Assembly: GCA_964567045.1 (NCBI GenBank) | Contig: CAZMLE010000037.1 | Location: 1 to 38,177, forward strand | Direction of reading: 5' to 3' | DNA: 38,177 bases | From: JAFNGF01 sp964567045 | Lineage (GTDB): Bacteria > Planctomycetota > Phycisphaerae > Sedimentisphaerales > Anaerobacaceae | Shown: positions 1 through 6,992 of the stretch, in pieces | How the letters are laid out: each line of letters starts with the position of its first letter | How positions within the stretch are numbered: the stretch's first letter is position 1 | Translations under genes and position numbers: made by a program | Notes under the pieces: model-generated | The model's input: the letters and a program-made list of their open reading frames with translations, nothing else | Told to the model about the DNA's origin: nothing | Database searches by the model: none

Positions 1-1
1 G

Positions 2-58
2 GTAAAGGTTCCTGCCATTGTCTTCGTACCAAAAGATGGTGTAACGTATATCTATTAA
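2..58 (+). CDS. C-terminal end of an upstream gene (partial)
   Basis: The second reading frame is open from the window edge to a TAA and would encode an 18-residue tail, VKVPAIVFVPKDGVTYIY. The stop lies four bases before the ATG of the next gene, as expected for two genes of one operon. The peptide is too short to assign. It is hydrophobic and beta-like and could be the end of a small partner protein. The call rests on spacing and open frame only. Confidence 0.35.
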   Translation, partial: VKVPAIVFVPKDGVTYIY

Positions 59-62
59 TAAA

Positions 63-512
63 ATGCCCATAAGAAATTATCCTTTCACACCGGTTAGACG
101 CGACTTTGCGCGTCCCATGTTGTGGATAAGGGTAGTTAATCCAACCAAAAACTTGGCTTTTATTGCACTGGCAATTGTTGACACTGGGGCTGACGAGTGT
201 GTATTTCCTGCCAGAACTGCCATTTCACTCGGGCATAACCTTAGACGTGGCGTACGTAAGACGCTGCGGACGGCCAGCGGAATAACAGACGCTTACGGCC
301 ATACCTCAAGAGTGGATATTTTGCAGATGCAGCAAAACGGCAGATGTGGCAATGAGATATTATATACCATCCCTGATACGCTGATTGATTTCGCCGTAGG
401 CTGTGAGTCCTTTCTTCTGGGATACAGGCAGTTCTTGAGTAACTTTATTCTTGAGGTTAACTACCCGCGACAGGTATTTTCGCTTCGTTACCCGCCCAAA
501 AGTATTCAGTGA
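63..512 (+). CDS. retropepsin-like (clan AA) aspartic protease-fold protein
   Basis: This 149-residue protein has the motif IVDTGADECVFP at about residues 38-49, which fits the D-T/S-G-A catalytic loop of single-domain aspartic proteases (retropepsin-like, clan AA). Such proteins act as homodimers, each subunit giving one Asp. A second hydrophobic strand-turn region (SFLLGYRQFLSNFILEVNY, about residues 116-134) fits the flap-to-C-terminal part of the fold. There is no signal peptide or membrane segment, so it is probably cytoplasmic. Small clan AA proteins are scattered in bacterial genomes, often beside short unknown genes, and their substrates are mostly unknown. The ATG at 63 follows an apparent upstream stop at 56-58. 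Family call is fairly good; biological role unknown. Confidence 0.6.
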   Translation: MPIRNYPFTPVRRDFARPMLWIRVVNPTKNLAFIALAIVDTGADECVFPARTAISLGHNLRRGVRKTLRTASGITDAYGHTSRVDILQMQQNGRCGNEILYTIPDTLIDFAVGCESFLLGYRQFLSNFILEVNYPRQVFSLRYPPKSIQ

Positions 513-590
513 CACCTTCGGCCTTTGCCCGCGTGATGCCGCCGAATTGTCCCTGTGCCCCTGAAAGTGCCCGGCGCCGGTTCTTTTTAA

Positions 591-1295
591 TTATTCCAGA
601 TGTACAACACGAGTCTGCCGGTCTGCTTCAAGGCTGGCCTTTTTGATAACGTCGTAGAGCTGGCGAGCCCTCCGTACCTTTTCAAAGACAAACTCCGGGT
701 CCGACTTGTCGGTCGTGATTAAAACCACGGTGCCTATACCCAAAAGCCGATCCAGAAAACTCCTGCGAAGTTTCAAGTCAATGACGCGAAACATGTCCAG
801 ATTGTCCACCCTTCGATCAAGTATGCCACGCGCCCATTCAATTCTTTGTGCTGTAACTTGATAATAGGTCATTCGCAGATCGCCCATCTTAATGACAAGC
901 CAGAGCGCCACAACCAGACCAAGGCCAAGACCTATCATAATCCTGTATCGGCCAAACAATGAGAGCTGAGGTATGGTAAGGCTCACGCCCGGCAGGCTAT
1001 CGAGCATTTTTTCCAACGGCAGTTTGACCACGACAGCAGCCACAACAATAAGCAAAAGGCCCTTTACAATCTGCGGTGCCAAAGCCCAGAGAGAGGGCCT
1101 ACAGGCAAATAAGACGTTGTTCTCATCCGATTCTCTACGCCCGGCAGGGTCTAAATTCGACTCTGGGCCGGCTTTGAGGTTTTTAGCCCTTTCGCCATTA
1201 AGAAATTCTCCGCAGAATCGGCACTTGATTGCACGGGCCTGAATCGTCTCGGCACAAAATGGGCACTGCCTGGTACGTAAGTCAGTAATTGCCAT
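591..1295 (-). CDS. membrane protein with N-terminal zinc ribbon and bacterial PH domain
   Basis: The 234-residue protein starts with a zinc ribbon, CPFCAETIQARAIKCRFCGEF (two CxxC pairs, about residues 11-31), of the type found in UPF0547-like sequences. Two hydrophobic segments follow (about residues 72-96 and 116-136). The C-terminal part (about 140-225) has the strand pattern and YYQVTAQRIEWARGILDRR core of bacterial PH (bPH2, DUF304-type) domains. Such proteins are usually inner-membrane proteins with the PH domain on the cytoplasmic side; their ligands are generally unknown. It is divergent from mcsA. The region before the ATG is very AT-rich (TATATATATA at 1300-1309), ending a few bases from the start, so the mRNA may be nearly leaderless. 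Confidence 0.7.
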   Translation of the reverse strand: MAITDLRTRQCPFCAETIQARAIKCRFCGEFLNGERAKNLKAGPESNLDPAGRRESDENNVLFACRPSLWALAPQIVKGLLLIVVAAVVVKLPLEKMLDSLPGVSLTIPQLSLFGRYRIMIGLGLGLVVALWLVIKMGDLRMTYYQVTAQRIEWARGILDRRVDNLDMFRVIDLKLRRSFLDRLLGIGTVVLITTDKSDPEFVFEKVRRARQLYDVIKKASLEADRQTRVVHLE

Positions 1296-1420
1296 ACTTA
1301 TATATATATCGGAAACGCTCCGGCAATTTCACCAGCAGATTCTCGTCTAAATGATAATTGATCAAATGGATAACTTGTAGGCCCTTGCAAAATTTGCCGA
1401 TACTATCAGCGGAATTCTGT

Positions 1421-1433
1421 TATAATACAACGT
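1421..1433 (+). promoter_or_regulatory. -10 element placed for a leaderless mcsA transcript
   Basis: A perfect TATAAT at 1421-1426 is followed by exactly seven bases and then the mcsA ATG at 1434. With usual -10 to start-site spacing, transcription would begin at or within one base of the start codon. No Shine-Dalgarno sequence precedes the ATG. The -35 region is weak (TTGCCG at 1394-1399 is too far away), so this is only moderately supported. Confidence 0.45.
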
Positions 1434-1934
1434 ATGGTTTGCCAGGTCTGTAACAAAAAGGCAGCGACTATTCATCTGACGGAGATAACCGATGGTGTGC
1501 GTACCGAGATGCACCTTTGCGAGCAGTGCGCCATCGAGCAGGGCATAGCCGCCAAGACCCAAATATCCATAAATGAGCTGCTCAGCAGTCTGCTTGCTTC
1601 TCAGCCTTCGGATGACGAGCTGTTCGGCCCTTCGGAGCCGGACGCCACATGCCCACATTGCGGCTTCACGCTCGAACAATTTCGCAGACAGGGGGTGCTG
1701 GGCTGCCCGCGCGATTATGAGGTTTTTGAAAAGGCGCTGGCGCCGCTTATTGAAAAAGCCCACAATGGCGCAACAAGCCACCGTGGCAAGGTCCCTATCA
1801 GGACGCCGCAGCAGACGAAAAAACAGATGGAGCTAGCAAACCTTCGCCAGCAGCTTGATGCGGCTGTACGAACCGAAGATTACGAGTTGGCAGCCAAATT
1901 GCGGGACAAAATAAACCAGATGGAAAACGCATAA
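1434..1934 (+). CDS. mcsA: McsA, zinc-binding activator of protein arginine kinase McsB
   Basis: The 166-residue protein has the McsA layout: an N-terminal zinc site with CxxC pairs at C3/C6 and C29/C32, a second site with C73/C76 and C91, and a C-terminal UVR (UvrB/UvrC) helix pair at about 130-166 (QLDAAVRTEDYELAAKLRDKI). The fourth ligand of the second site, usually Cys, is Asp (GCPRDYEVF), so that site may be CCC-D or degenerate. In Firmicutes McsA activates the arginine kinase McsB, which tags proteins for ClpCP. Here mcsB follows 56 bases downstream, which confirms the assignment. No ctsR or clpC is adjacent, unlike the Bacillus operon. Confidence 0.88.
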   Translation: MVCQVCNKKAATIHLTEITDGVRTEMHLCEQCAIEQGIAAKTQISINELLSSLLASQPSDDELFGPSEPDATCPHCGFTLEQFRRQGVLGCPRDYEVFEKALAPLIEKAHNGATSHRGKVPIRTPQQTKKQMELANLRQQLDAAVRTEDYELAAKLRDKINQMENA

Positions 1935-1949
1935 TAAGGAAAGATAATA

Positions 1950-1978
1950 TTTACCCCCGCAATTTATTGCGGGGTTTT
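1950..1978 (+). repeat. TATTTA-type border hairpin between mcsA and mcsB
   Basis: CCCCGCAA (1955-1962), loop TTTA, TTGCGGGG (1967-1974), followed by TTTTA. It belongs to a family of border hairpins in this window with the same layout but different stem sequence. It lies between mcsA's stop and mcsB's start and could be a partial terminator or an mRNA processing or stability element. Confidence 0.7.
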
Positions 1979-1990
1979 ATCCAAAAACGT

Positions 1991-3118
1991 ATGAAACTGA
2001 CCGACATAAGTAGTGACATAAACGAATGGTTTAGCGGCGCAGGGCCGTTAGCCGAAATCGTCATATCTTCACGGATTCGCCTGGCCAGAAACCTGGCCGG
2101 CTACAAATTCCTCAGTCGCTGCTCAAACGCCGAAAAGGCCGAAATACTCCAGAAGCTCAAAGACGTTCTAATGGCACTGGACCTGGGCGACCAGGTCTTC
2201 TACATCAGCGTGGATAAGACCTCCACTCTCAACAGAAATTTCCTGGTGGAACGGCATCTTATCAGCCGGCACCACGCCTTCGGCAAAGGCCCACGAGGCG
2301 CAGTCATTGCCCGGCGGGAATTCTTCACCGCTATGATCAATGAAGAGGACCATTTGCGTCTGCAGGTCTTAAAAGCGGGCTGCCAGTTGTCTGCGTGCAC
2401 AAAGCAGATAGACCACATCGACAATATGATAGACCAGAAGGTAGAGTACGCCTTCAGCCCTCGCTACGGATATTTGACGGCCTGCCCTACCAATCTGGGC
2501 ACCGGAATAAGAGTATCTGTGATGCTGCACCTGCCGGCTTTAAAGATGACCGGCCAGATAGAAAAACTCCTTAACGCCACGCGGGATATGAACCTGGCGG
2601 TGCGGGGACTCTTCGGAGAAGGCACTGAGGCAGCCAGCGATCTATACCAGCTATCCAACCAGGTAACGCTCGGCATCTGCGAGTTGGACATCGTCCGGCA
2701 ATTCGAAAACACCATCATCCCGGAAATAGTCGAATACGAAACCGCTGCCAGAAATCATCTGCTTTCAAAGCAGGTCGACACGCTCGACGACAAAATCTCG
2801 CGGGCGATGGCGCTGCTGCAAAATGCCCAGCTAATAAGTTCGCAGGAGGCGTTATTTTTGCTGAGCCACCTGCGGTTGGGCATCAATATGCACGACCACA
2901 TGGGGGCTTCCACTCCGGCAATAAAAAGGCTTTGCAGCCTCAGCCGCAGTAGCAAAGCAGACAAAGACAAGGGTCTGTCCATAGCGACTATAAACCGGCT
3001 GTTTATGCTGACACTGCCGGCTCATCTGCAGCTAAACCACGGAAAGTTGCTGGATTCCACCGACAGGGATGCGCTGCGAGCCAGAATCATTCGCTCAGCC
3101 CTGACCCAGGACGTGTGA
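1991..3118 (+). CDS. mcsB: McsB protein arginine kinase
   Basis: This phosphagen-kinase-fold enzyme transfers phosphate from ATP to arginine side chains of proteins, marking them for degradation by Clp proteases. Seen here: the N-terminal ATP-site motif SSRIRLARNLAGYKF and the catalytic-loop motif CPTNLGTGIRVSVMLHLP with its essential Cys. I chose the ATG at 1991 (375 residues); the frame is open upstream to a TTG at 1967 that lies inside the intergenic hairpin, so eight extra residues are unlikely. No good Shine-Dalgarno precedes 1991, and translation may be coupled to mcsA. The C-terminal part (about 290-375) has the helical, regulatory character of the family. Gene order mcsA-mcsB-dnaK suggests a proteostasis cluster. 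Confidence 0.9.
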   Translation: MKLTDISSDINEWFSGAGPLAEIVISSRIRLARNLAGYKFLSRCSNAEKAEILQKLKDVLMALDLGDQVFYISVDKTSTLNRNFLVERHLISRHHAFGKGPRGAVIARREFFTAMINEEDHLRLQVLKAGCQLSACTKQIDHIDNMIDQKVEYAFSPRYGYLTACPTNLGTGIRVSVMLHLPALKMTGQIEKLLNATRDMNLAVRGLFGEGTEAASDLYQLSNQVTLGICELDIVRQFENTIIPEIVEYETAARNHLLSKQVDTLDDKISRAMALLQNAQLISSQEALFLLSHLRLGINMHDHMGASTPAIKRLCSLSRSSKADKDKGLSIATINRLFMLTLPAHLQLNHGKLLDSTDRDALRARIIRSALTQDV

Positions 3119-3120
3119 AG

Positions 3121-3148
3121 TTGGTCGTGGGCAACGGGTAATTGGTCG
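3121..3148. repeat. heptanucleotide array (4 units), intergenic
   Basis: Four 7-bp units: TTGGTCG, TGGGCAA, CGGGTAA, TTGGTCG, directly after the mcsB stop codon. Part of a dispersed set of degenerate 7-bp arrays in this window. Confidence 0.6.
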
Positions 3149-3165
3149 CCCCCAATAAATCGCAG

Positions 3166-3256
3166 GAAATAACCCCGTGATGAATCGCGGGGCTAAATAT
3201 TTAGCCCCCAAATTCATCCGCCAGACATACGGCGGATTTATTTGGGGGTTTTTTAA
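3166..3256. repeat. two border hairpins, the second containing a nested hairpin
   Basis: The 385-bp mcsB-dnaK gap holds three hairpins. Hairpin one is CCCCGTGAT/ATCGCGGGG at 3173-3192, followed by GGCTAAATA. Hairpin two has an outer stem CCCCCAAAT (3205-3213) with ATTTGGGGG (3240-3248), and inside its loop an independent stem ATCCGCC/GGCGGAT (3216-3222, 3231-3237). It ends in a run of six Ts and could terminate the mcsAB transcript. I saw no coding potential and no CIRCE operator in the rest of the gap. Confidence 0.7.
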
Positions 3257-3320
3257 TCTACACCGAACAAAACTGCCAAAATGGCACGATGAATGAACAA
3301 CCAACAAGCAAACCGCACTA

Positions 3321-3352
3321 TTTAACCCCCAAATTTATTTGGGGGTTTTTCC
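3321..3352 (+). terminator. border hairpin with T-tract between mcsB and dnaK
   Basis: CCCCCAAA (3326-3333), loop TTTA, TTTGGGGG (3338-3345), then TTTTT. It has the shape of an intrinsic terminator on the plus strand and shares the TTTAACCCCC flank of the border-hairpin family. Confidence 0.55.
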
Positions 3353-3503
3353 TAACCTCTTAATATTCAGCACATTAAAGGAGTCTGCCGTGTCATACCC
3401 CATACCTGGCACGCCTTTTGCAGCCCGTACCGGGAAAGGGCGTAAAACGCTGTTGCGCACAAAACGCAGAATCTGAGCACAATAAAAGCGAAAGGACCTC
3501 AGC

Positions 3504-5444
3504 ATGGCCAAAACCATTGGAATAGATTTGGGGACAACATTTTCGGTAGTCGCCGTGATGGAAGGCTCGGCGCCGAAGACCTTGATTAACGCTTCCGGTT
3601 CTCGCCTGACGCCTTCGGTGGTCGGCTTTACAGAGAAAGGTGAAAGACTGGTCGGCCAAATCGCCAAACATCAACACATAACCAATCCTGAAAACACCGT
3701 TTTCTCCATCAAGCGTTTTATGGGGCGTCGGCATAGCGAAGTCGCCTCAGAAGAAAAGCTGGTTCCTTATAAAATTGTCGGTGGTCCAGACGAGCTGGTA
3801 AAGGTTCAGGTCCGGGGCAAGGATTACACGCCGCCGGAGGTATCGGCGATGATTTTACAAGACCTGAAAAAGACCGCAGAGGATTATCTGGGCGAAAAAG
3901 TCAGCGACGCCGTTATCACTGTTCCAGCCTACTTCAATGATTCCCAGCGACAGGCAACCAAAGACGCAGGCGCCATAGCGGGGCTGAATGTTCGAAGGAT
4001 AATAAATGAGCCAACCGCTGCTGCGCTTGCCTACGGGGTCGAAAAGAAAAAGGATGAAAAGGTCGCGGTCTTCGATTTCGGCGGCGGCACGTTCGATATC
4101 TCCATACTCGATATAGGCGGCTTCGGAGAGGAAGGCGGCGTCCTGGAAGTGCTAAGCACCAATGGAGACACACATCTGGGGGGCGACGACCTGGACGCGG
4201 TGCTCATAAACTACATCGCTGATGAGTTCAAAAAGAAAGAGGGCATCGACCTGCGAAAGGACCCGATGGCGCACCAGCGGCTCAAAGAGGCTGCCGAAAA
4301 GGCAAAGTGCGAACTGAGCACTCAACTGGAAGCAACCATTAATTTGCCGTTCATTACCGCTGACGCCTCGGGGCCCAAACATCTGCAGATGACCATCACG
4401 CGCAGCAAGCTCGAGTCGCTATGTGACCCTGTTTTTGAACGGCTGAAAGCCCCGTGCTATAGAGCGATGGAGGATGCCAAGCTGGATCCCAAGAATATAA
4501 CGGAGGTGCTGTTAGTTGGCGGCTCAACCCGTATTCCGAAGGTCCAAGCGATTGCCAGAGAGATCTTCGCCAAAGAGCCGAACAAGAGTCTCAATCCCGA
4601 TGAGGTGGTTGCGCTCGGGGCGGCAATTCAGGCCGCGGTTCTATCCGGCGACGCAGGCGTAAAAGATATCCTGCTGCTGGACGTAACGCCCCTGTCATTG
4701 GGCGTCGAAACGCTCGGCGGAGTTATGACAAAACTCATCGAACGCAATACTACAATCCCAACCAGCAAAAGGGAAATCTTCTCCACCGCTGCAGACAGCC
4801 AGACTACCGTTGACATCCATGTCCTGCAGGGCGAGCGGGAATTTGCCAGGGACAACCGCACGCTCGGCAGATTTCAGCTTAGCGACATTCCGCCGTCTCC
4901 CAGAGGCATTCCGCAAATCGAAGTGGCATTTGACATTGACGCAAACGGCATCCTGAACGTATCGGCCAAAGACCTCGGCACCGGAAGGCAGCAGTCCATT
5001 GTGATTAAGTCAAGTTCGGGCCTGAGCGACCAAGAGGTTAAGACAATGACCAAGGAAGCTGAGCTCCACGCCGAGGACGACAAAAAGAAAAGAGAAGTTG
5101 TTGACCTGAAGAACCAGGCCGACCAGTTGATTTACGCCACCGAAAAGACTCTCAAAGAGCACGGTGACAAGGTCTCCAGCAGCACACGCGGCAATATCGA
5201 AAGTGCAGTAAACAACCTAAAAGAAGCAATCAAAGGTGACAGTGCTGAGGCGATAAGAAGAGCTATTGACAATCTCAACACCGCGACTCAGGAATTGGGC
5301 AAGGCCCTTTACGAGGAGGCAGCCAAGAAGCAGGCGGCTTCGGCCCCGCGCGGCCGGGCGAAAGAACCGCCGCCTGAAGGTGAGGTCAAAAGAAAAGGCG
5401 GCGAAGACGTAATCGACGCGGAGTTCGAAGCCAAGGATGAGTAG
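3504..5444 (+). CDS. dnaK: chaperone DnaK (Hsp70)
   Basis: This 646-residue ATP-dependent chaperone has normal length for the family. Visible hallmarks are the phosphate-binding loops GIDLGTTFS (residues 5-13), VPAYFNDSQRQATKDAG (about 141-157), VFDFGGGTFDIS and LVGGSTRIPKVQ, the linker DILLLDVTPLSLGVETLGG, and the C-terminal acidic tail ending VIDAEFEAKDE, typical of bacterial DnaK. The start ATG follows AAAGGACC (3491-3498). grpE and dnaJ are not adjacent, and no CIRCE-type inverted repeat is seen in the long leader region. It stands next to mcsAB, so the cluster combines refolding and degradation tagging. Confidence 0.97.
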   Translation: MAKTIGIDLGTTFSVVAVMEGSAPKTLINASGSRLTPSVVGFTEKGERLVGQIAKHQHITNPENTVFSIKRFMGRRHSEVASEEKLVPYKIVGGPDELVKVQVRGKDYTPPEVSAMILQDLKKTAEDYLGEKVSDAVITVPAYFNDSQRQATKDAGAIAGLNVRRIINEPTAAALAYGVEKKKDEKVAVFDFGGGTFDISILDIGGFGEEGGVLEVLSTNGDTHLGGDDLDAVLINYIADEFKKKEGIDLRKDPMAHQRLKEAAEKAKCELSTQLEATINLPFITADASGPKHLQMTITRSKLESLCDPVFERLKAPCYRAMEDAKLDPKNITEVLLVGGSTRIPKVQAIAREIFAKEPNKSLNPDEVVALGAAIQAAVLSGDAGVKDILLLDVTPLSLGVETLGGVMTKLIERNTTIPTSKREIFSTAADSQTTVDIHVLQGEREFARDNRTLGRFQLSDIPPSPRGIPQIEVAFDIDANGILNVSAKDLGTGRQQSIVIKSSSGLSDQEVKTMTKEAELHAEDDKKKREVVDLKNQADQLIYATEKTLKEHGDKVSSSTRGNIESAVNNLKEAIKGDSAEAIRRAIDNLNTATQELGKALYEEAAKKQAASAPRGRAKEPPPEGEVKRKGGEDVIDAEFEAKDE

Positions 5445-5478
5445 GTCACTGGTAATTGGTAGTTGGTGACTGGTGAGT
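5444..5478. repeat. heptanucleotide array (5 units), intergenic
   Basis: GGTCACT, GGTAATT, GGTAGTT, GGTGACT, GGTGAGT directly after the dnaK stop. The first three positions (GGT) are constant while the rest vary. Confidence 0.65.
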
Positions 5479-5493
5479 GACGGTCATTTACCC

Positions 5494-5527
5494 GTTTAGC
5501 CCCCAACTTTACGTTGGGGGTTTTCTT
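5494..5527. terminator. terminator-like border hairpin between convergent dnaK and mnmE
   Basis: GTTTAGC flank, then CCCCCAAC (5500-5507), loop TTTAC, GTTGGGGG (5513-5520), TTTTCTTT. It sits between the 3' ends of dnaK (+) and mnmE (-). The T-tract suits the plus strand; on the minus strand the stem follows the mnmE stop codon within a few bases. Confidence 0.65.
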
Positions 5528-6954
5528 TATTTGCCTATGCAGAAACGCGAGAATATCTGCTGAAGAATCTGCTCATCGAGCCGACCAGCGACAGGCTGAT
5601 GGATATCACAAATGCACTGATAGGCGGCACGCAGCAACATCGCCGCGACCTCGTCATTACCAGATTTCAGCTCATCGACCGCCCCACCGATGTTCTGGAT
5701 TGCCTCGGCAACAGCCTGTCTGTGCCGGGCGGTCAACAGAATTGACGATTGACGATCGACGATTGACGATTGCCAACTGACAATTGCCGTATCAATTGCC
5801 GCCCGCAGCAGACCAAGACCTGCACCTGTTTTTGCAGAGATGGGCAAGAATTCGCTGCCGAGTAGTTCATTTAGCCTGGCAAGGCGATCGGCCAGTTTCT
5901 GCTCCGGCACCAAATCACATTTTGTCGCCACCGGTATCAGAGTTTTCGGCTCAATCAGTCCACGAACAGCCACATCTTCAGCCCGATCTGCTTTGGACAC
6001 GTCTACACAAAATACGACAACCGAGCTATTTCGCAGCGCCTCAACCGCAGCCTGCTGCGCCAGCTCATCCAGGATTAACTCGTCGCTCGTCGCTCGTCGC
6101 TCGTCGCTCGGGCAACCGGTCAAACCGGCGCAGTCGAATAGAACACACCTGCAGTGCTCCAGCGAAAGTTCGCCGGGCAAGACGTCTCTGGTGGTCTTAC
6201 GCCGATGCGAAACGATGCTCCTGGCTGTGCCGAGCAATTTGTTCAGCAGGGTACTCTTGCCGGCATTGGGAGCACCGGCAATTCCCACCGCCGGCAGGTC
6301 AATTACCGATTCATAACTGATGCTGGCCGAGGCCAGCCGCTCAAGCTGCTTCTTTATGTCGGCCAGTCGGGCAGCGGCATCAGCCCGGCTTATAAACTCT
6401 ATATCCTCGCAGCTAAAATCGATGCCCGCTTCGATCAAGCCCAGAAGGTCCATTATCGCGGATTGAGCCTGGGCTGTGGTTTCTCCCAAGCGTCCAGCCA
6501 GGAGTTTTTCAGCCGCCGTTAGTTGATGACTATTGGAGCTTACCACCACTTCATTGACGGCTTCAGCCTGGGCCAGGTCGATTTTGCCTGTCAGATATGC
6601 CCGTGCGGTAAACTCGCCCGGCCCAGCCATGTGGAGACCTTCACCGAGCAGCTTGCCCAATAAGGCCTGCGTAACAGCAGCGCCGGCATGAACGTGAATT
6701 TCCGCAACATCGTCGCCGGTATAGGAATAAGGGGCAGAAAATAGATACAGCAGCGCTGCGACCTCTAGCTCGTCATCAATAGCCACATTGCCCGGTATCA
6801 CGCAGGTCTTTCGGGTGCGGATCGGGGGCTGAAAAATCCGCTGACAAGTATCCATGGTTGCGGGCCCAGTTATGCGGACAATAGCTCGGCCTGCGCGTCC
6901 CGGCACACCAGAAGGCGAACTCACAGCTACGATAGTGTCACTGAGGTCATACAT
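5527..6954 (-). CDS. mnmE: tRNA-modification GTPase MnmE with two repeat-derived insertions
   Basis: With MnmG, MnmE makes the carboxymethylaminomethyl group at U34 of certain tRNAs. Seen: the N-terminal folate-binding domain (residues 5-30, SSPSGVPGRAGRAIVRITG), the G domain inserted in a helical domain with P-loop GAPNAGKST (227-235), TTRDV (254-258), DCAGL in place of the usual DTAGL (274-278), TKCD (344-347), and the C-terminal CIGK that holds the catalytic Cys. At 475 residues it is somewhat longer than usual. The excess matches two 7-bp repeat arrays inside the gene: residues about 281-295 just after the DxxG motif, and about 391-408 near the end of the G domain. The frame stays open through both, so the gene is probably functional. 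No mnmG is in view. Confidence 0.95.
   Translation of the reverse strand: MYDLSDTIVAVSSPSGVPGRAGRAIVRITGPATMDTCQRIFQPPIRTRKTCVIPGNVAIDDELEVAALLYLFSAPYSYTGDDVAEIHVHAGAAVTQALLGKLLGEGLHMAGPGEFTARAYLTGKIDLAQAEAVNEVVVSSNSHQLTAAEKLLAGRLGETTAQAQSAIMDLLGLIEAGIDFSCEDIEFISRADAAARLADIKKQLERLASASISYESVIDLPAVGIAGAPNAGKSTLLNKLLGTARSIVSHRRKTTRDVLPGELSLEHCRCVLFDCAGLTGCPSDERRATSDELILDELAQQAAVEALRNSSVVVFCVDVSKADRAEDVAVRGLIEPKTLIPVATKCDLVPEQKLADRLARLNELLGSEFLPISAKTGAGLGLLRAAIDTAIVSWQSSIVDRQSSILLTARHRQAVAEAIQNIGGAVDELKSGNDEVAAMLLRAAYQCICDIHQPVAGRLDEQILQQIFSRFCIGK
5741..5789. repeat. heptanucleotide array inside mnmE
   Basis: Seven 7-bp units (ATTGACG, ATTGACG, ATCGACG, ATTGACG, ATTGCCA, ACTGACA, ATTGCCG). Translated on the minus strand it gives the SWQSSIVDRQSSIL segment of MnmE, which does not look like a conserved part of the family. 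Confidence 0.8.
6079..6113. repeat. heptanucleotide array inside mnmE (G domain)
   Basis: Four perfect CTCGTCG units and one CTCGGGC. It encodes the CPSDERRATSDE segment right after the DxxG motif of MnmE. It is the most regular array of the window, suggesting a recent expansion. Confidence 0.85.
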
Positions 6955-6992
6955 CGTTGTTGGTTCGTAATCGCCAACGTGCGTCTTGAGTC

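Noticed and set aside
3119..3503. CIRCE/HrcA operator or heat-shock promoter before dnaK
   Set aside because: No TTAGCACTC-N9-GAGTGCTAA repeat and no clear -35/-10 pair were found.
5741..6113. CRISPR or phase-variation tract in mnmE
   Set aside because: Units are 7 bp without spacers, so not CRISPR; most units are degenerate, which argues against active slippage in most arrays.
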